Assembly (NCBI RefSeq): GCF_000247815.1
Contig: NC_021674.1
Coordinates: forward strand, 76,558,059 to 76,622,058
From: Ficedula albicollis
Taxonomy: Eukaryota > Chordata > Aves > Passeriformes > Muscicapidae
Length of the DNA: 64,000 nt
Direction of reading: 5' to 3'
Each line of letters begins with the position of its first letter. The stretch's first letter is position 1. The notes beneath the pieces are model-generated. The model was not told the origin of the DNA, ran no database searches, and saw only the letters and a program-made list of their open reading frames with translations. A program made the translations under genes and the position numbers. Below, piece by piece: positions 29,607-42,985 of this stretch.

Positions 29607-30981
29607 TCGGGCAAGGGGTATAATTCATACAAATAAGCTGGATGGTAGCTTCAGGAGAAAGGTAAAACCTTTATAAAATCTAATGATGTGTAAATACCAC
29701 CTGCATTAATTATGCGGCACTATTAAATGTTAAAAATCTGAAGCCCGGAGCTAGAATAATTAATCTGCCCTTGTGGTTGCCTTGGAAGGCAGAGAAAGTT
29801 ACTGTTCCAGCAGTGCTAGCTAAAGTTGCAAATAAGGAAAGAGGGAAGCTTATTGTGTTCCAGCTCTACATTTGCCAACAGATAGTTTCTCAGGGTAGTT
29901 TTCTGAAAAGCTATGGAATAAAGATACTGTCCTTTAATTTTTTATTTTTTTTTTCAAAGAACCTGATTAATTTCAGCCTGAAATCCCCAGCTGAGAGCAA
30001 GCAATTTTATTGGTGTTATAGATCTGATGAGCTGGGCTCCACGCTCTCCAACAAACTTCCCCACAAACAAAACCCAATCCCTATGTTTACAGTATTCTGT
30101 CACATCATGAAGGATGTGCTATATTAACAATATGTGTAAACAACAGCTTTCTGGTTTGTTGCTGGCCTAGAGAGCTTGCTTTCCTGTAATGTAATTTCTT
30201 CAAACAGGGTCTTTTAAGCTGTGGATGCCAAAATGACATTTCAACTCAGAGTCAGCTGTTTACAGTCTGTCTTTCTGTCCTAAATTTTGAGAAATTTAGA
30301 ACAAGTGGCTTTGGACATGGAGGCACTATTTGATGGAATCAATATATTGACACCAAGAGTCAAAGGAGGAATCACTCAATTATTAGAGGCATGTATGAAT
30401 GAATGTATCACTATGAGAGAGGTTCTGGTTACTCTACCTTTAATGTGTGTGAGAGAGAGAGAGAAGCCCTGACTGATACATCTATCATTTCCTAAAACTG
30501 ACATTATTTTATGAGATATAATCACATTGTAAATAAAATGTGGATTGGTTTTAAATAGAAAAACTGTGGTTTAGACTTTTTGGCCTTTTGCTGAATTTAA
30601 TATTTTTGTTTTCAGGTATAGGTGCCCAGGGAACACAAAAACTAACATATGGAAATGTGTTAATATAGATATGGAAATGTTCTTTGTCCAGCCTATTTGA
30701 AATAAATCATAAAAGATTGCATGCCAGAGAGAAAATCCATCTTGCATCTGCACTGTATTGATACTTCTGTCTATGAGGAGATTTATAAAATCTGTCTTTG
30801 TATGTTTTAAATAACAAGAAAGTTGTAAAGTCTTTGGGAAAAACAATCACATCAAGCATCTAGTGGGAAATGATCTTGCAACTGTAGTCTATCTTTGACA
30901 ATGTAGAAACATTGTAATTTTTTAGTGTCCTGTTATATGAAGAGTACCTGATTTTTTTTTTAATGGGAATGACATTTTATG

Positions 30982-31144
30982 ATAACACGTTTTCCAGGTT
31001 TTTTTTTCTTTGTGGGAGGAATTGAAAATTAAATATTGATTCACTGCAAGAATAGATAGAAATAACACGTTTTCCAGGGTTTTTTTTCTTTGTGGGAGGA
31101 ATTGAAAATTAAATATTGATTCACTGCAAGAATAGATAGAAATA
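30982..31144. repeat. 80-bp tandem duplication
   Basis: The unit starting ATAACACGTTTTCCAGG and ending AGAATAGATAGAA is present at 30982-31061 and 31062-31141. One T/G difference is visible next to the T run; the rest is identical, so the duplication is recent or is an assembly duplication. Confidence 0.92.
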
Positions 31145-32277
31145 AACAATGGGGCCTAAAATAGGTATCAGGCTGCTATTGCAGGAAGCTAATGCAATTA
31201 CTTTCATTCTGGAGCAAATCTGTAGGGAATAAGGTCTAGCTATCCAGGTTCAGATTAATAGACACTAATAGCAGTTTCCACGGATTAGTTTTGTAAAAAG
31301 TATATTGTTACTCATCATTAGGGATAGTGTATAAAAACACTAAAGACATCTGGATTTTTTTGTGAGTGAAGCCTCTTTAATCATGTACTGCTAAGAGTTT
31401 ATTCTCCACCTTTATCACTTTGTTGGTATATGCCATTCCCTCCCCTTTATTTATTTATTTACCTTCTATCTCTAGAAGTATATTTTGAATGAAATAAATT
31501 GTGTCTATAAGAATCTGTGCACATTTATATTGAAGACAAGTGTTGAAACTATTCGTACTATAGGATAGTTAATAAATACGGAGCACAAAATCACTTTAAA
31601 ATATATTTTTATTAATTTTCTTACCCTGAAATGGAAATAATCTCCCTCAAAAATATCTTGACAGTTATGGAAGTTTCCCTTTGGTTCCATAACCCTTGGT
31701 TGTGAGTGGTTATCATCAAGATGTCCTTAATGAGACATTTTATTTTCAAAATATCCATTTGAGTGTGAAATTGTAATTTCTCAGATGTTTAGACAAATAA
31801 TTTATTGACCTTGAGAAGAAAAATTTAGAACAAGACTGGTATGTAGTTATTGAGGAAAATATAGACTGAAAGAAGATATTTTATTTCAAGTCTATATTGC
31901 AAGCAGACTATTCCTTGAAAAATGTGAGTTGCCTGGTCTGGCCTCCTCAATCTGTTTGCATGGTCACTATCTAGATAGTTTCCTTTTTTCAAGATTGCAT
32001 TTCTATGACCAACCTGGAGTGTGTAGGGCTTTCCCACTCTCTCTGATTATTGAATCATTTGAATACCTATGAGAAATTCTGCTTCATATTTTTATTCTGC
32101 CAAAAGGAATGTGAACCTATCTCTTTTGTGTTATAGGGCCTCCAACAATAGAGACTGAGGGAGTCTCTACTCCTTTGCTTATCTCCTAAGCCAGTACTAT
32201 AAAATTCTCATAAAAACTGAGTGCCTTTGAGCCAAAGTCTTTCTCTGTTTAGAGCTGAGATGCATTTGGACTAAATT

Positions 32278-32400
32278 ATCACATGCTAGTGACCGAGCCA
32301 TGGCCAATTCATTTCTTATTCTTGTACTGTTCCACCTTAATCACATGCCAGTGACCGAGCCATGGCCGATTCATTTCTTATTCTTGTACTGTTCCACCTT
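32278..32400. repeat. 62-bp tandem duplication
   Basis: The two units at 32278-32339 and 32340-32400 share everything except two transitions (CTAGTG/CCAGTG and CCAATT/CCGATT) and the final bases. Confidence 0.92.
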
Positions 32401-34992
32401 GCATGGAATAATTGAAGATTAATTCAGTTAGAGAGAAAAAGAATCAGAAGAGCTGTCTGGGATGCTACTCAAGGGATTTAGGTAAAGAGATAGTAAGTGA
32501 AAACACTTAGTTTCCAGACACTGATCAAAATAAATTGTAAATATTTTAGAATAAATTGAACAGCCTGAGAGTAATTGATGGAGAGTAGCCTACCCTGCTC
32601 AGTGAGTTCTCTAGCAGCTGTGGCACTCTGCATGGAAAGTTATATTCCCTGAGGCAGAGGAGAGAAATAAATTTGAGCTATATCTGCTGTAGGTGAGTGC
32701 TCTTGAGTAAAATGTGAGGGACTGTTTCTTCTCATGTCTGGTTTTGGGAAGGGTTGCCAAATATATCTCTTCATTTCCATTTCTTTGCTTTGCTTAACTT
32801 ACCTGAGATAAAATTGAAATGTTTGGTCTTAGAATCACTTGGAGACGTATCCCAGTTTTAAATTTTTACACAGTCATCTTTTTCTTTAGTTTTTACTTTA
32901 AAGGGAAAAAAAAGCTTATGTGATTAGATTTTTTTCTTTCAGCCAGCTCTCCAGAAAAATTAACTTCCACACAGACCACATTCCTTACTGTTTTTGTGTC
33001 TTCTGCTGTAAAATTTATTTCTCTATGTTCTTACGTAGTCAGGCTTTTACAAAAGTTCTGTAACTCAATCCATGCTACTAAAAAAAATGATGTATTAAAC
33101 AATGCTTTTGTTAATTTTTCAACAACTTAGTAAACGGATCAAGTGATTTAAATAATGTTTTTCTTGGATCTCTTCCAAATGAATCATTACTCTGTCTAAG
33201 ACAGCGTTAGAAAAAGATGAACAATTGTGGGAATGAAAAAAACTGACGTGGTGCTCGGGTAGATGAATACTTCAGACAATTAAGATATCAGTTGATAACC
33301 TACACCATTAGCACAATAAATCATTGCAATGATTAAACTTTCTCAGTTAACTCTTTAGTATTCAAGGAATTTTTGAAAGCTTCATCCAGAATTAAAAAGC
33401 ATTACACCACTGGAGATTGTTGAGCAAATGCTGATTCAGGTGAGGGTGGTCAAAAATCATCAAGACCAAGGCTGGACTCTGTGCTAGATATTATTTTTAC
33501 GCCTTCTACCATGTGTCTCTTTTCTTATACATCAGTCACTCCATTCTTCAGCAGCTGTATTTGTCTTCTGTTGCAGACCAGTCCTAAGCAGAAACACCAC
33601 AATAATTGGAAATATAATATTAAATTTCCATTAAAAATGCATACTATGATCTTTTGAATACATACATGAAAATTTAGTGCCAAGTTGCTGCTGAAATTCA
33701 GTTCAGAGTAGTTTTTGGGTTTTTTTTTCTTAAAACATGTTATGTATTTTCATTTGTACAGTTAATGCTATAGATCACAGTTCTAGGTGAGATAAAGCAA
33801 CATAACATGTACTGGTAGTTGATGTTTCTATAGCATGAGAAAAGACATTTAGAATTATTATAAAATAAAGCTGTCGCCACTGAAGAATGGATACTTAGTA
33901 AACACCAAAGTGATTCCTTTTTATACAATGCATCCATTCTACCAAATAAATTGAGTCTCCCTAAGAGGAGAATTTTGCAGATTCATAAACAGGTGCTCAG
34001 TTTGATGCTCAGTAATTAATACTATCTTCAATAAGTCTGTCTTACACCTGGCATGGAATGTCAATGTCTTCCATGCTGTCTTCAACTGATAAATGCCTGT
34101 CTTCAGTACAGGTAACAGGGCTTGACTTACTGCAATTCTTCTTTCCTGGCAAAGCCTGGAAAGGGCTTCAACTTGTTATTCTCACATGCTACTTCCATCA
34201 TGTTCCAGAGGTTATGTGCAGACTTTGGGCTTACTGGGGTAGAGCTGATACTCCTGTTTTGCCTCTGTGGATGAAAGAAAAACCTTCATGGCAAATTAAT
34301 CCCTTTACTTTTTACATTAAGGTGTTCTGATCTTGGAATAAAATACACACTCTGGAAAACTATATAAAGACAATGTATCCCAATGGTTTAAAAAGAAATC
34401 TCAAAAATTTAAAACACTGTTGAGTGATTGCAGTCAAAAATAAAAGTAGAGTTGAGGCATCTCTTCACCAAATTCTATGCACCGTAAGACAGTTGCTCCA
34501 CAGATCTCTGAAAACTATGCCAAATTCATTGCTCTAAGATTTTTTTTCTTTCTTATTGCAATAATTTTCAAACAAGTCATTGTATATTGTGCTATAGACA
34601 CAGAACTAAATCAGATAATAATAACTCCAGTATTTTGTTCCAAATCCTTAAGGCATATACTGCAGTGTGTTTAAACGTACTTATAAACAAAACCCTCAGT
34701 TTAGTGAGCAAAAATGGCTTGTGTAATCATATCTTTCAAAAAATTATAAAGTGCCTATCTTAAATTTAACTTGACCAAAAAGATATTTTCAGATTTTCAT
34801 TTTCAGGGGATTTCTTTGAATAAACTTTACTGGCCAAACTTTGCAGTTCCACAAATTAACCTTCCTGACTCCAACACAAAATGCCTAAAATTGTTTTGCC
34901 GTTCCTCTCTGTGTCTGTATACAGAATACATAACTTTTAAAATATGTTTCATTCAATGCAAATACATCTAAAGATCAGATTTCTTATTTCAG

Positions 34993-35093
34993 GCTGTTAC
35001 ATTGTGCATGTGTTTATTGGGCAACTAAATTCATAGATATTGCACAAGCTGTTACATTGTGCATGTGTTTATTGGGCAACTAAATTCATAGAT
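34993..35093. repeat. 46-bp direct duplication, period 55
   Basis: The 46-bp unit beginning GCTGTTACATTGTGCATG is identical at 34993-35038 and 35048-35093, with a 9-bp spacer. Confidence 0.92.
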
Positions 35094-38000
35094 GGAAAGG
35101 AGTCAAAATAAATGCGTAGAAGGACTCATTTGACCTCATAATGTGAATGTAGTTAACTCTATTTTACATCCCTAATAGCATTCTCCTATTTTCTATTTGT
35201 TGAACCATGGGTAAAATTTTAACTTTGTTCCTACACTTGCTCATTTAGATTACTTTCAGCATGCAAGTGGCCTCAATTTCATTGGAATACTGAAAGACAT
35301 ATCAGTAGCAACTTGATCCAGGATCTTGCCTTGTATCATGGAAATCTGATTTAATGGAAAGCACCAATGATTTAAAGACTGTCAGCACAAACTGGTAAAA
35401 GCAACATTACAAAGTTAAACAGGCAGTGAGAATAAACAAAATAAGGTCTACTATGTTGGTGTTAAAATAAAAATGCATGGAAAAACACTGATAAGAGAAA
35501 ATTCCCTACCTCTACAGGGGAGATATCCCATAAAGGACAGATTTATGCACATAAGGTGTAGATGGAACATTTGTGCCTAAGTTGCAGGCTGCAGAAGATA
35601 GTAATCTGTTTAATTCACTGGTGAGTCACCAAGATATATAAAATGTGAGCAGCAGCAGCAGAGGATAACGTTGCTCAAGAGTGAAGTCATGACTAGTCTG
35701 GCTTGTCCCTAGGTGCCTAAAATGTCATGCCTGTCAAATAAGAGATTCAGGACTCTATTAGCAATTTATTATTTGTCTGTCTTTAAATAATCTGCCAAAT
35801 TTTTTTTTTCCCTTTATCTGCAGCTCTCTGTGTAGAAGAGATGATGTGATTTTTTTGTAGTAGCTTAGATAATTTAAACATTAGGAGTCAGAATTTGGAA
35901 ATAGGAGTTTCAAGTTGCTAGTGATTACAGTGCAGTGATTAGGCTAACTAGATGAATTAAAGTTTTCTTGTATCACAGTAGTCTTCTTCCATAGCCTGTG
36001 ATATACTTTCACCTGGCTAGTTTCCTCCTCCCTCTCAGCAATATGTCTCCATTTTCCCAGCTAACCATATGTACCACGCAGAGGGACATTTCCCTCTGAT
36101 CTACTGTTGGACAAAAACTGTATCCATACAGTCATGCTATCACTGAAATGTTTAAATATGCAAATCTGGGTTTTCTCTTTAATCACCATGTTAACTTTTG
36201 TCCTTGTAATGTAGGAGCTGAAATAGCATGAACTTTGGCACAGGAAATTTACATGTAGAAGCAAAATAAATCTGTGGCTAAGGGCATTAGGTCAATTAAA
36301 TCTCATGATGTATTTTGGCACTAAGACATTGATCCTAGGAAGAACATCTTCTCAACACTACAACTACTAATTTTGTCAGTGAGAAATCCATCACATTTTA
36401 TTATGTATCAGCATTAAAAAAAAAAAAAGGTTTGGGGAGAGACGAACACCTCTAACCTACCAATAAGCTGAAAGCATCTCTGCTTGGAACTAACTAGTTA
36501 AGAGCAGCCTCATGAGGGCTGTTGTTTCTCATTACCCTACTCTGATTTGTTTGATAATAAGTCAAATTAATTTTTTCCCAAGTCAGCTCTCTTTTGCCCA
36601 GGATGGAAAATGCTCACTGATCACTCCCTCTCCTTATCTTGTCCCATGAGCCTTTTGTTATGTTTTTTCTCCCCTGCCTTGTTAGGAGAGTGATAGAGCA
36701 GTTTTGGTGGGCACCTTTCATCCAGCCAGGTTCAAACCACCGCAATGAGTTATCCAAAAGAGGTGAATGTATGTCAAAACAGAACAGAAAATACTGCATA
36801 CATTATATGTACATATATTAATATATTATAATCTACAGTATGTTCTGCTCTCATTGATTTCACTGCTTTAATGTGTGTGCTTATCTGCATATATATAGCT
36901 GGCAGGCAAAGTAAGCTTGAATGCTGAACCACCTGGGGCAATTACATATGAGCCATCTCTTTGTGAAGCCAAAAGTAACATGAACAGACATATATCATTG
37001 TCCCTGTAACAGTTCAAATTCAAGGATATTCAATTACATAGTGACAGCTGATGATTAGATATGTCTAGCAGAAAACTAAGGGTGAGAGAGGTTTTCATTG
37101 AAAGAAAAATGGTCAGAAGCAATTTAATTTCTAATTATTTTTCCAGAATTATTATTTTTTTCTTGTCTGAAAAGAGGATGCTATGCATTATGGAAGAAAT
37201 CAGACGATTACCATAATTTATTATCTAATGAGAAATAAGCCCTTCTTTTCCTTGAAAAAACAATTATAGAAAAGGCTACTTTCATTCTCCGATGGAAAGA
37301 GGAGATCTAAAAAGATCATCTAGGTGAATGCACAACAACCATAGAAGATAAACAATATCAGGGAGAAGGCCAATAGCTGCAGTGCTTTGTGGTTTAATGA
37401 AAAAACAGCAGCAGGATGTTAAAGCTCCCTATGCTGTATCTCAAAGACAGCAGTAAATACGAGTCATCTAAACGTTCACTGAAACAGCAGAAAAATAGAA
37501 TTAAAAAAGGGTCTGATTTGATTAAATATACCGATTTCCAAAGACCTTTCCAAGTTGCCAACTATATAAATGGTTCTAAAGATGAACTGTATCGTAATTT
37601 CTAATTTAAGAGTAAACACAAACAATACTTTAACAGTTTTCATGTCCTCTCAGAGTTTGAGTAGTTTTAGTGAGTGTCTGCCAAGGCAATCAGGGTGTCA
37701 TGTGTGCTGTTTCTATTTCTCCTTGCAGAGGCAGTGACCAGACAGTATGAAAACACCACAGCAGTCTTATTTGCATATGAATTCACTTTCATTCTGATAT
37801 ATTATAGGTAAATATTGCATCTAATGCCTGAGATAATAAATATTTCTAAAAGGAGATTTTTATTCATGGATTATAAAACAAATAGTTTCTCCTGGATTGG
37901 CTAACTCAGTAAGTGCCAGCTACAGCCAATATAAAATTATGGAAAAGTTCTCCTGAGACTTCATTTACATATTTGAAACCCCAATGACTATGATAGGAAT

Positions 38001-38193
38001 AAAAAAGAATGCTGGAAGAAAGCCAGAATGGAAGTGTCACTGACATTTTCATGTTTAAACACCTTGACTGAGTAAATAGTTAAAGAAACCTTTGAAGTCC
38101 CAGGCCCATGAGCTTCTCTGCAGACTATCCTGAGAGAACAGGTTCATCAGAGAGGTGATCCAGTGATACACAAGAGGAGCAGGGATACTCTTC

Positions 38194-38262
38194 CAGGATG
38201 ATCTTTCAGGTCCCTTCCAACCCAAGCTATTCTATAATTCTATGATTCTATGGTTCTGTGAA
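38194..38262 (+). mobile_element. CR1 LINE 3' terminal fragment
   Basis: AGGATGATCTTTCAGGTCCC then TTCCAACCCAAGCTATTC matches the CR1 3' end, followed by the terminal ATTCTATG-type repeats. Sequence 5' of this (38110-38193) may be a more diverged part of the same copy. Confidence 0.85.
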
Positions 38263-39653
38263 ACTCAAACACAGTGGGACACACAAGATTCCCACCTTAA
38301 GTGCCTGAATTTGTGTGATTATCTGAGCTTTAGCTGCAGATTAGATGATGAACTGTACAGTGTAAGGTGATGATTGTGTTTCTGTGCAGCAATGTTACCA
38401 TATCTTACTGGTCAAAGGAAAAACTTTATAAAATCTTCGTAGTCATCAATGCAGGTATTGTATTACCAGCAAAATTGATCCATTGGTTCTGCAAGATAAT
38501 CCTATTTCAACAGACCCATCCTGGTGTTGAATACGTGGGTTTTGAATCATGTTCAGGTAAACACTGGTACATCATAACACATTTAGGCATCTTTATCCTA
38601 AATTTATTTTTACCTTGAAGTGAGGGATATTCCCTACTATTGGCATGCATCCACAAACAGGAGTTTTTAAGCAATATTTTAAGATTTCTGTTAGCTAATG
38701 AAGCTAATTTTCTGTATGCTCTTATGCATTCTTTGATCTCTAGAAGTTGTTCTGTCTTTGGAAAATGTATGTCTACTATGGACAAAAATTAAATTCTGTA
38801 AAAATTATACTTTATATTAAAATATCTCAGAACAACTTCATAGACACTCAGTGCTCTGCTCCAACCTCCCGCACAAAAACTTTTAATTCGACAATTTCTG
38901 TCTCAAAAATTCTTCTCCCATGAGGAACCACTGGGGTCTAAGGGTCCATCTTGAATGTTTTGGAAATGAAAATTATTCTCTTAATTTGCTCTGATGAAAC
39001 AAGATATTTTGTTTTTATTTGAAGTTCACAGTCCAAAAAGTATTTGCAATAGTACATACCTGTAGTTGTGACTTCCAAAAGCATTGCTTTATGCACTTGT
39101 TCATCAGCCAGTGAGAGTTTTACTGAGGCAATAATGTCAGCAGACTGAGAACATCAACAAATGCTTCCTCCAACTTGTATTTTTTTTGAAAATCCCCAAT
39201 ACATACGTAAAGGCAGCCTTCTAAAGAATTCTCAGATAACTTATTCTGCAATATTTATATCATTGTGTGACACCATTCCCCTGCATTTCTACCTCTAGCC
39301 AAATAAAAGAGCACACATTGTGCTTTAATCATGATGCCAGTTTTCTGTTTGAAATGAACACCTCTGAACTTGCACATCAAGGAAAACAACAACATAAAAC
39401 TTTATTTATTTATCAAGCTATGTACTTTCCCCAGATGCACAAAAAATTTCAAAAACTTCTCCTGATACTCAGATGGCATTATTTAAACCAGGTAGCCCAG
39501 AGGCTGGGAAACCTGTTGATTTTTGTTGTATTGTAATCCACACTTAGCAAGGAAATGCTTTGAAAGAATGCCTTGTCTGAAGAATCCTGTCACTAATTTT
39601 ATCAAGCATACTCAGATTAAAAGTTTGCATTTTATATGAAATATACAATTCAA
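38263..39653. other. Anonymous non-coding DNA
   Basis: AT-rich sequence between two CR1 copies. No gene or repeat body is recognised. Confidence 0.5.
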
Positions 39654-39943
39654 CATCCAGCCCTGGCTTCCCAGTACAAGAGAGATGCAGTCTGACTGGA
39701 CTTAGTCCAGTAAGGCCAGTTAGACTATCATGGGACTGGAGCATCCAGCCCTGGCTCCCCAGTACAAGAGAGATGCAGGTTGACTGGACTTAGTCCAGTA
39801 AGGCCAGTTAGACTACCATGGGACTGGACCATCGCACCTGTGAGTAAAGGCTGAGAGAGCTGGGACTGCTCAGTATGACTATCATGGGACTGGAGCATCG
39901 CACCTGTGAGTAAAGGCTGAGAGAGCTGGGACTGCTCAGTATG
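39654..39943. repeat. Composite direct-repeat block (88-bp and 66-bp units)
   Basis: Unit A (88 bp, starting CATCCAGCCCTGGC) occurs at 39654-39741 and 39742-39829. Unit B (66 bp, starting CATCGCACCTGTGAG) occurs at 39830-39895, and its first 48 bp recur at 39896-39943. Every junction carries the same short sequence, a variant of CATGGGACTGGAGCATC, so A and B share their right ends. Unit A contains the palindrome ACTGGACTTAGTCCAGT. Unit B contains the broken 5' edge of the adjacent CR1 (CTGAGAGAGCTGGGACTG). Confidence 0.88.
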
Positions 39944-40316
39944 GAGCAGAGAAAAATCAGGGGTATCCCATCCATACACACAAACATCTGAAGGGGAGGA
40001 GCATGAAGGACAGGCCCTTTTTGTTGGTACCCAGTGACAGGGCCAAAGGCAGCAGGCACAAAAGGAAACCCAAGAGGCTCCCTCTGAACATCAGGAAACA
40101 CCCTTGTTACTATTAGGATGACTGAGAACTGGTACAGGTTGGCTGGAGAAGTTGTGGAGTCTCCATCCTTGGAGATACTAAAAAATTGTCCAGGCATGGT
40201 CATGGGCCACTGACTTAATGTGTTCCTGCCTGTGCAGGGGAGCTAGACCTGGGTGTCTCCAGAGCTTCCTTCCAGCTTAAACCAGTCTGTGATTCTGTGA
40301 CTCTGTGATTCTGTAA
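39904..40316 (+). mobile_element. CR1 LINE 3' end, 5'-truncated
   Basis: It runs from the CR1 block CTGAGAGAGCTGGGACTG through recognisable 3' UTR (CATCAGGAAACACCC, then GGCTGGAGAAGTTGTGGAGT, CTCCATCCTTGGAGATAC and GAGCTTCCTTCCAGC) to the repeat GTGATTCTGTGACTCTGTGA. Only about 400 bp of the roughly 4.5-kb element is left, without coding capacity. Its 5' edge is locally duplicated (unit B). A 131-codon frame on the opposite strand (39808-40203) is antisense to it and is not a gene. Confidence 0.88.
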
Positions 40317-42549
40317 AGAAAGCCAGGGAAAACATATAAGTGCATTTGCTCTTTTTAACCCAAATACTTTTTGTCTGGCTCTGTACATTAGCAGTTTTCT
40401 CAGGTAACAGTATTCTCTGTCTCATTTCAAGTTCTCTGGAACTTCTGCTCACATCACCTGTAGCTCTGGCAACAATGCTGGTTTGATATTCCCTCAGACA
40501 TGACCACTCATCAGCTACATCTGAGCCTTTAGAAACTACAGATGTGTTTCTCTGCTGGCTCCCTTTGTGTCACTAGATCAATGACCAATATGAGAATGAA
40601 AATACTGGTATTTCATTTTGCATAATACTTAAGAAGAAAAAAACATATTTTGTGTATTGATTACCCATCTTTTTCCCTCAAGATTTCAAACTCTTCTAAA
40701 GTTGATATTCCACAGAATTGCAGTGGAAAGGGATTGATTCTCTTATTAATTAAAAGACAGAGTGTTTCAAGTGTTTCCCAGTAGCTTTTTCCTTGTTCAT
40801 ATTTTCTTTTACTATTTCTGCTGCAGCTGCTCCTTATGTCAGTCTTTTTCCCTGACTGAGTCTGTCCACAGCCTGTACACTTTCATTTAATACAAATAAT
40901 TTAATCTCTAATGTCTGTCCCACACAAAAATCTAGCAGTAATGCATTGTTTTTCTGTCTTGCTTTAGGCTTCATGGTAGTAGCAAGAGATTTATATGCCA
41001 TGATTTATCACTGACAATTTTTTTCCATTTTGTAACTATATTAGAAGATAAAAACTCTGTTGCAAGCAAAAAAATCCAAATGTATATTTTATTTTCTCAG
41101 TCTTACTCATGTGGTACCACATAGCAAAAGGCTAGGCAAAATTTGCTTGATTGGAGACATGTTATTGAAGGCCAAAAGTCAATGGACACATAATCAGGAA
41201 TGTGTACCGGACATAACATTAGAAACAAACCAGAGTCCAAAAAGTTTAGAAAACTTTGAGGCTAACCTTTAAAGTTTTGCCCTCTCTAAATAGAAGATAG
41301 AAGTAGTTTGCTTTCTTTTATGTTTTAACTTTAATACTTGTCATTCATTAATCACTGTGAGGTAGAAGTTTATGGAAGGAAACATTTCCACATTTCTGCT
41401 AATAGTTTGCAGAAACACATAGAGAAATACACAGTCCTGATAGCTCTGTTCAGAATGCACACATCTTAACAACAACAAGTTACCCTAAAGCATTTCAAGC
41501 AAGGCTTCAATATCTGTACTGGTTTTTATACACCAAGCATCTGAATAAAAATACTTTTCATTCTTCTCTCCTGATTTATATGGAGAATCACATATCAGAT
41601 ACCATGTTGATACTGTCTAGCCACCAACAGCAATAAAAAGAATATTCTCATACCTCCCAAAATCTGAGTATCAGCATAAATTGTTTTATAGAAATACTGA
41701 GATTCTCACAAAGAGCTTGAATATCCCAGGTAAATTGAGACACACCTATATTTAGAAAATGGAACAGTAGTTATCACTGAATATGTATTATGCTTAGTTT
41801 AATTTACATACAAAATCCAATGTAGCTGAGAGATGCAATAGGGTAATCAGCGTTGTTCTCTCAATTCCAGCCTGACACAAATGTAAGAAGACTAGAGTGT
41901 TTTGTCTTGTCAGTAGTTCATGCAATAAGAGAAATTTACTTGATTCATGAAAATAAACAATTTTAAATTACAACATTAACATTTATTTTGCAGATGTCAT
42001 CACTGCTGATGAATTAAAATGCCTTTTCCAAGGCACGAAATCCATCAACAAGGTAATCATCCTGTAACCAAGGAAAAAGTTCTTTCCATACATCTAGAGA
42101 TGTGCCCCATGTATGGCTTGATGAAGCTTAACTTCAGCATTGATGTATCTACCCACTACCCTTGAGTAGATAATTCATCTATATTCTCAGCACAGTTTTC
42201 AAAAAGTAACATCTCAGATATGAAATTGCATATGTTGCACAAGCTATTAATTCTGAGAATGAAGTGTGGAGAATGAAGATATATTCTAGAGGTCTCACGC
42301 TATTCCTTCATCGTTGTCTCTGTCAAACATACAGCTGCATTGTGTAGCTTTGGTTCACAGTGGAGAAGGGTGAAAGGCATCTTTAGTGCTGGGATACTGA
42401 GAGCAGACAGGTAGTCTGTTCTATCTTGTCTGTCTGAGACAACACAAATAGATCAGAATGTAAAATGTAATCCATCCTGGATTATTTTTGATAGAAGCAA
42501 GAAAAGATCTGAACAGATACATCTTCTTTGATCCGTGACCCATAGTTAA
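40317..42549. other. Anonymous non-coding DNA
   Basis: AT-rich sequence with no recognised gene or transposon. Confidence 0.5.
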
Positions 42550-42985
42550 GGCATCATCTCCCTCCAGTTTCTCCCCACTCTACACTGCTCTGGTGCAACC
42601 CCACCTCAAATACTGTCTGTAATTTTTGGTTCTTCAATATAAGGAAAACAGCAAACCATTTGAGCGTTTCCAGAGGAGGGCAACAAAGATGGTGAAACAC
42701 ATTGATGACAAGACTAAAGAGGAGTGATGGAGGTAATTTGGTTTATTCTGGCTGGGGAACAGAAGGTTAAAGGGTGACCTGGTTGCAGTTACTAACTTTC
42801 TCAAAGAGGCAAGTGGAGCAGAGGTGTGCTGAGCTCCTCTCTCTGGTGATCAGAGGCAGGACAAGCGGTAATGGAGTTGAGTGTCTGGACAGCGCTCTTA
42901 GTCATAGGGTTTAGTTTTAGGTGAGAAACAGGAAGCTGATGATCTTTATGGTTCCTTTTTAATTAGAGATATTCTGTGATTCTAG
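42550..42985 (+). mobile_element. CR1 LINE 3' fragment, older subfamily
   Basis: CTACACTGCTCTGGTGCAAC then CCCACCTCAAATACTGT and CCAGAGGAGGGCAACAAAGA match the last part of CR1 ORF2 and the start of its 3' UTR. TTCTGGCTGGGGAACAGAAG, GGTGACCTGGTTGCAG and TCAGAGGCAGGACAAG continue the match, and the terminal ATTCTGTGATTCT follows. It is strongly diverged with internal deletions and has no open frame. Confidence 0.82.

Larger units (their letters stand above)
29607..38193. other. Anonymous non-coding DNA with several local duplications
   Basis: I recognise no gene or transposon body here. A 118-codon frame at 29771-30127 (plus) has no family resemblance. The stretch is notable for three well-preserved short direct duplications (30982, 32278 and 34993), listed separately. 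Simple repeats include TTTA units near 31447-31461 and an A run at about 36416-36428. Confidence 0.5.

Noticed and set aside
37769..37776. Perfect octamer ATTTGCAT, a POU-factor site
   Set aside because: A single 8-mer is expected several times by chance in AT-rich DNA of this length, and nothing around it suggests an enhancer or promoter.
39808..40203. 131-codon minus-strand open frame
   Set aside because: It is antisense to the CR1 3' end and the local duplication block; the internal repeats in the protein mirror the DNA duplications.
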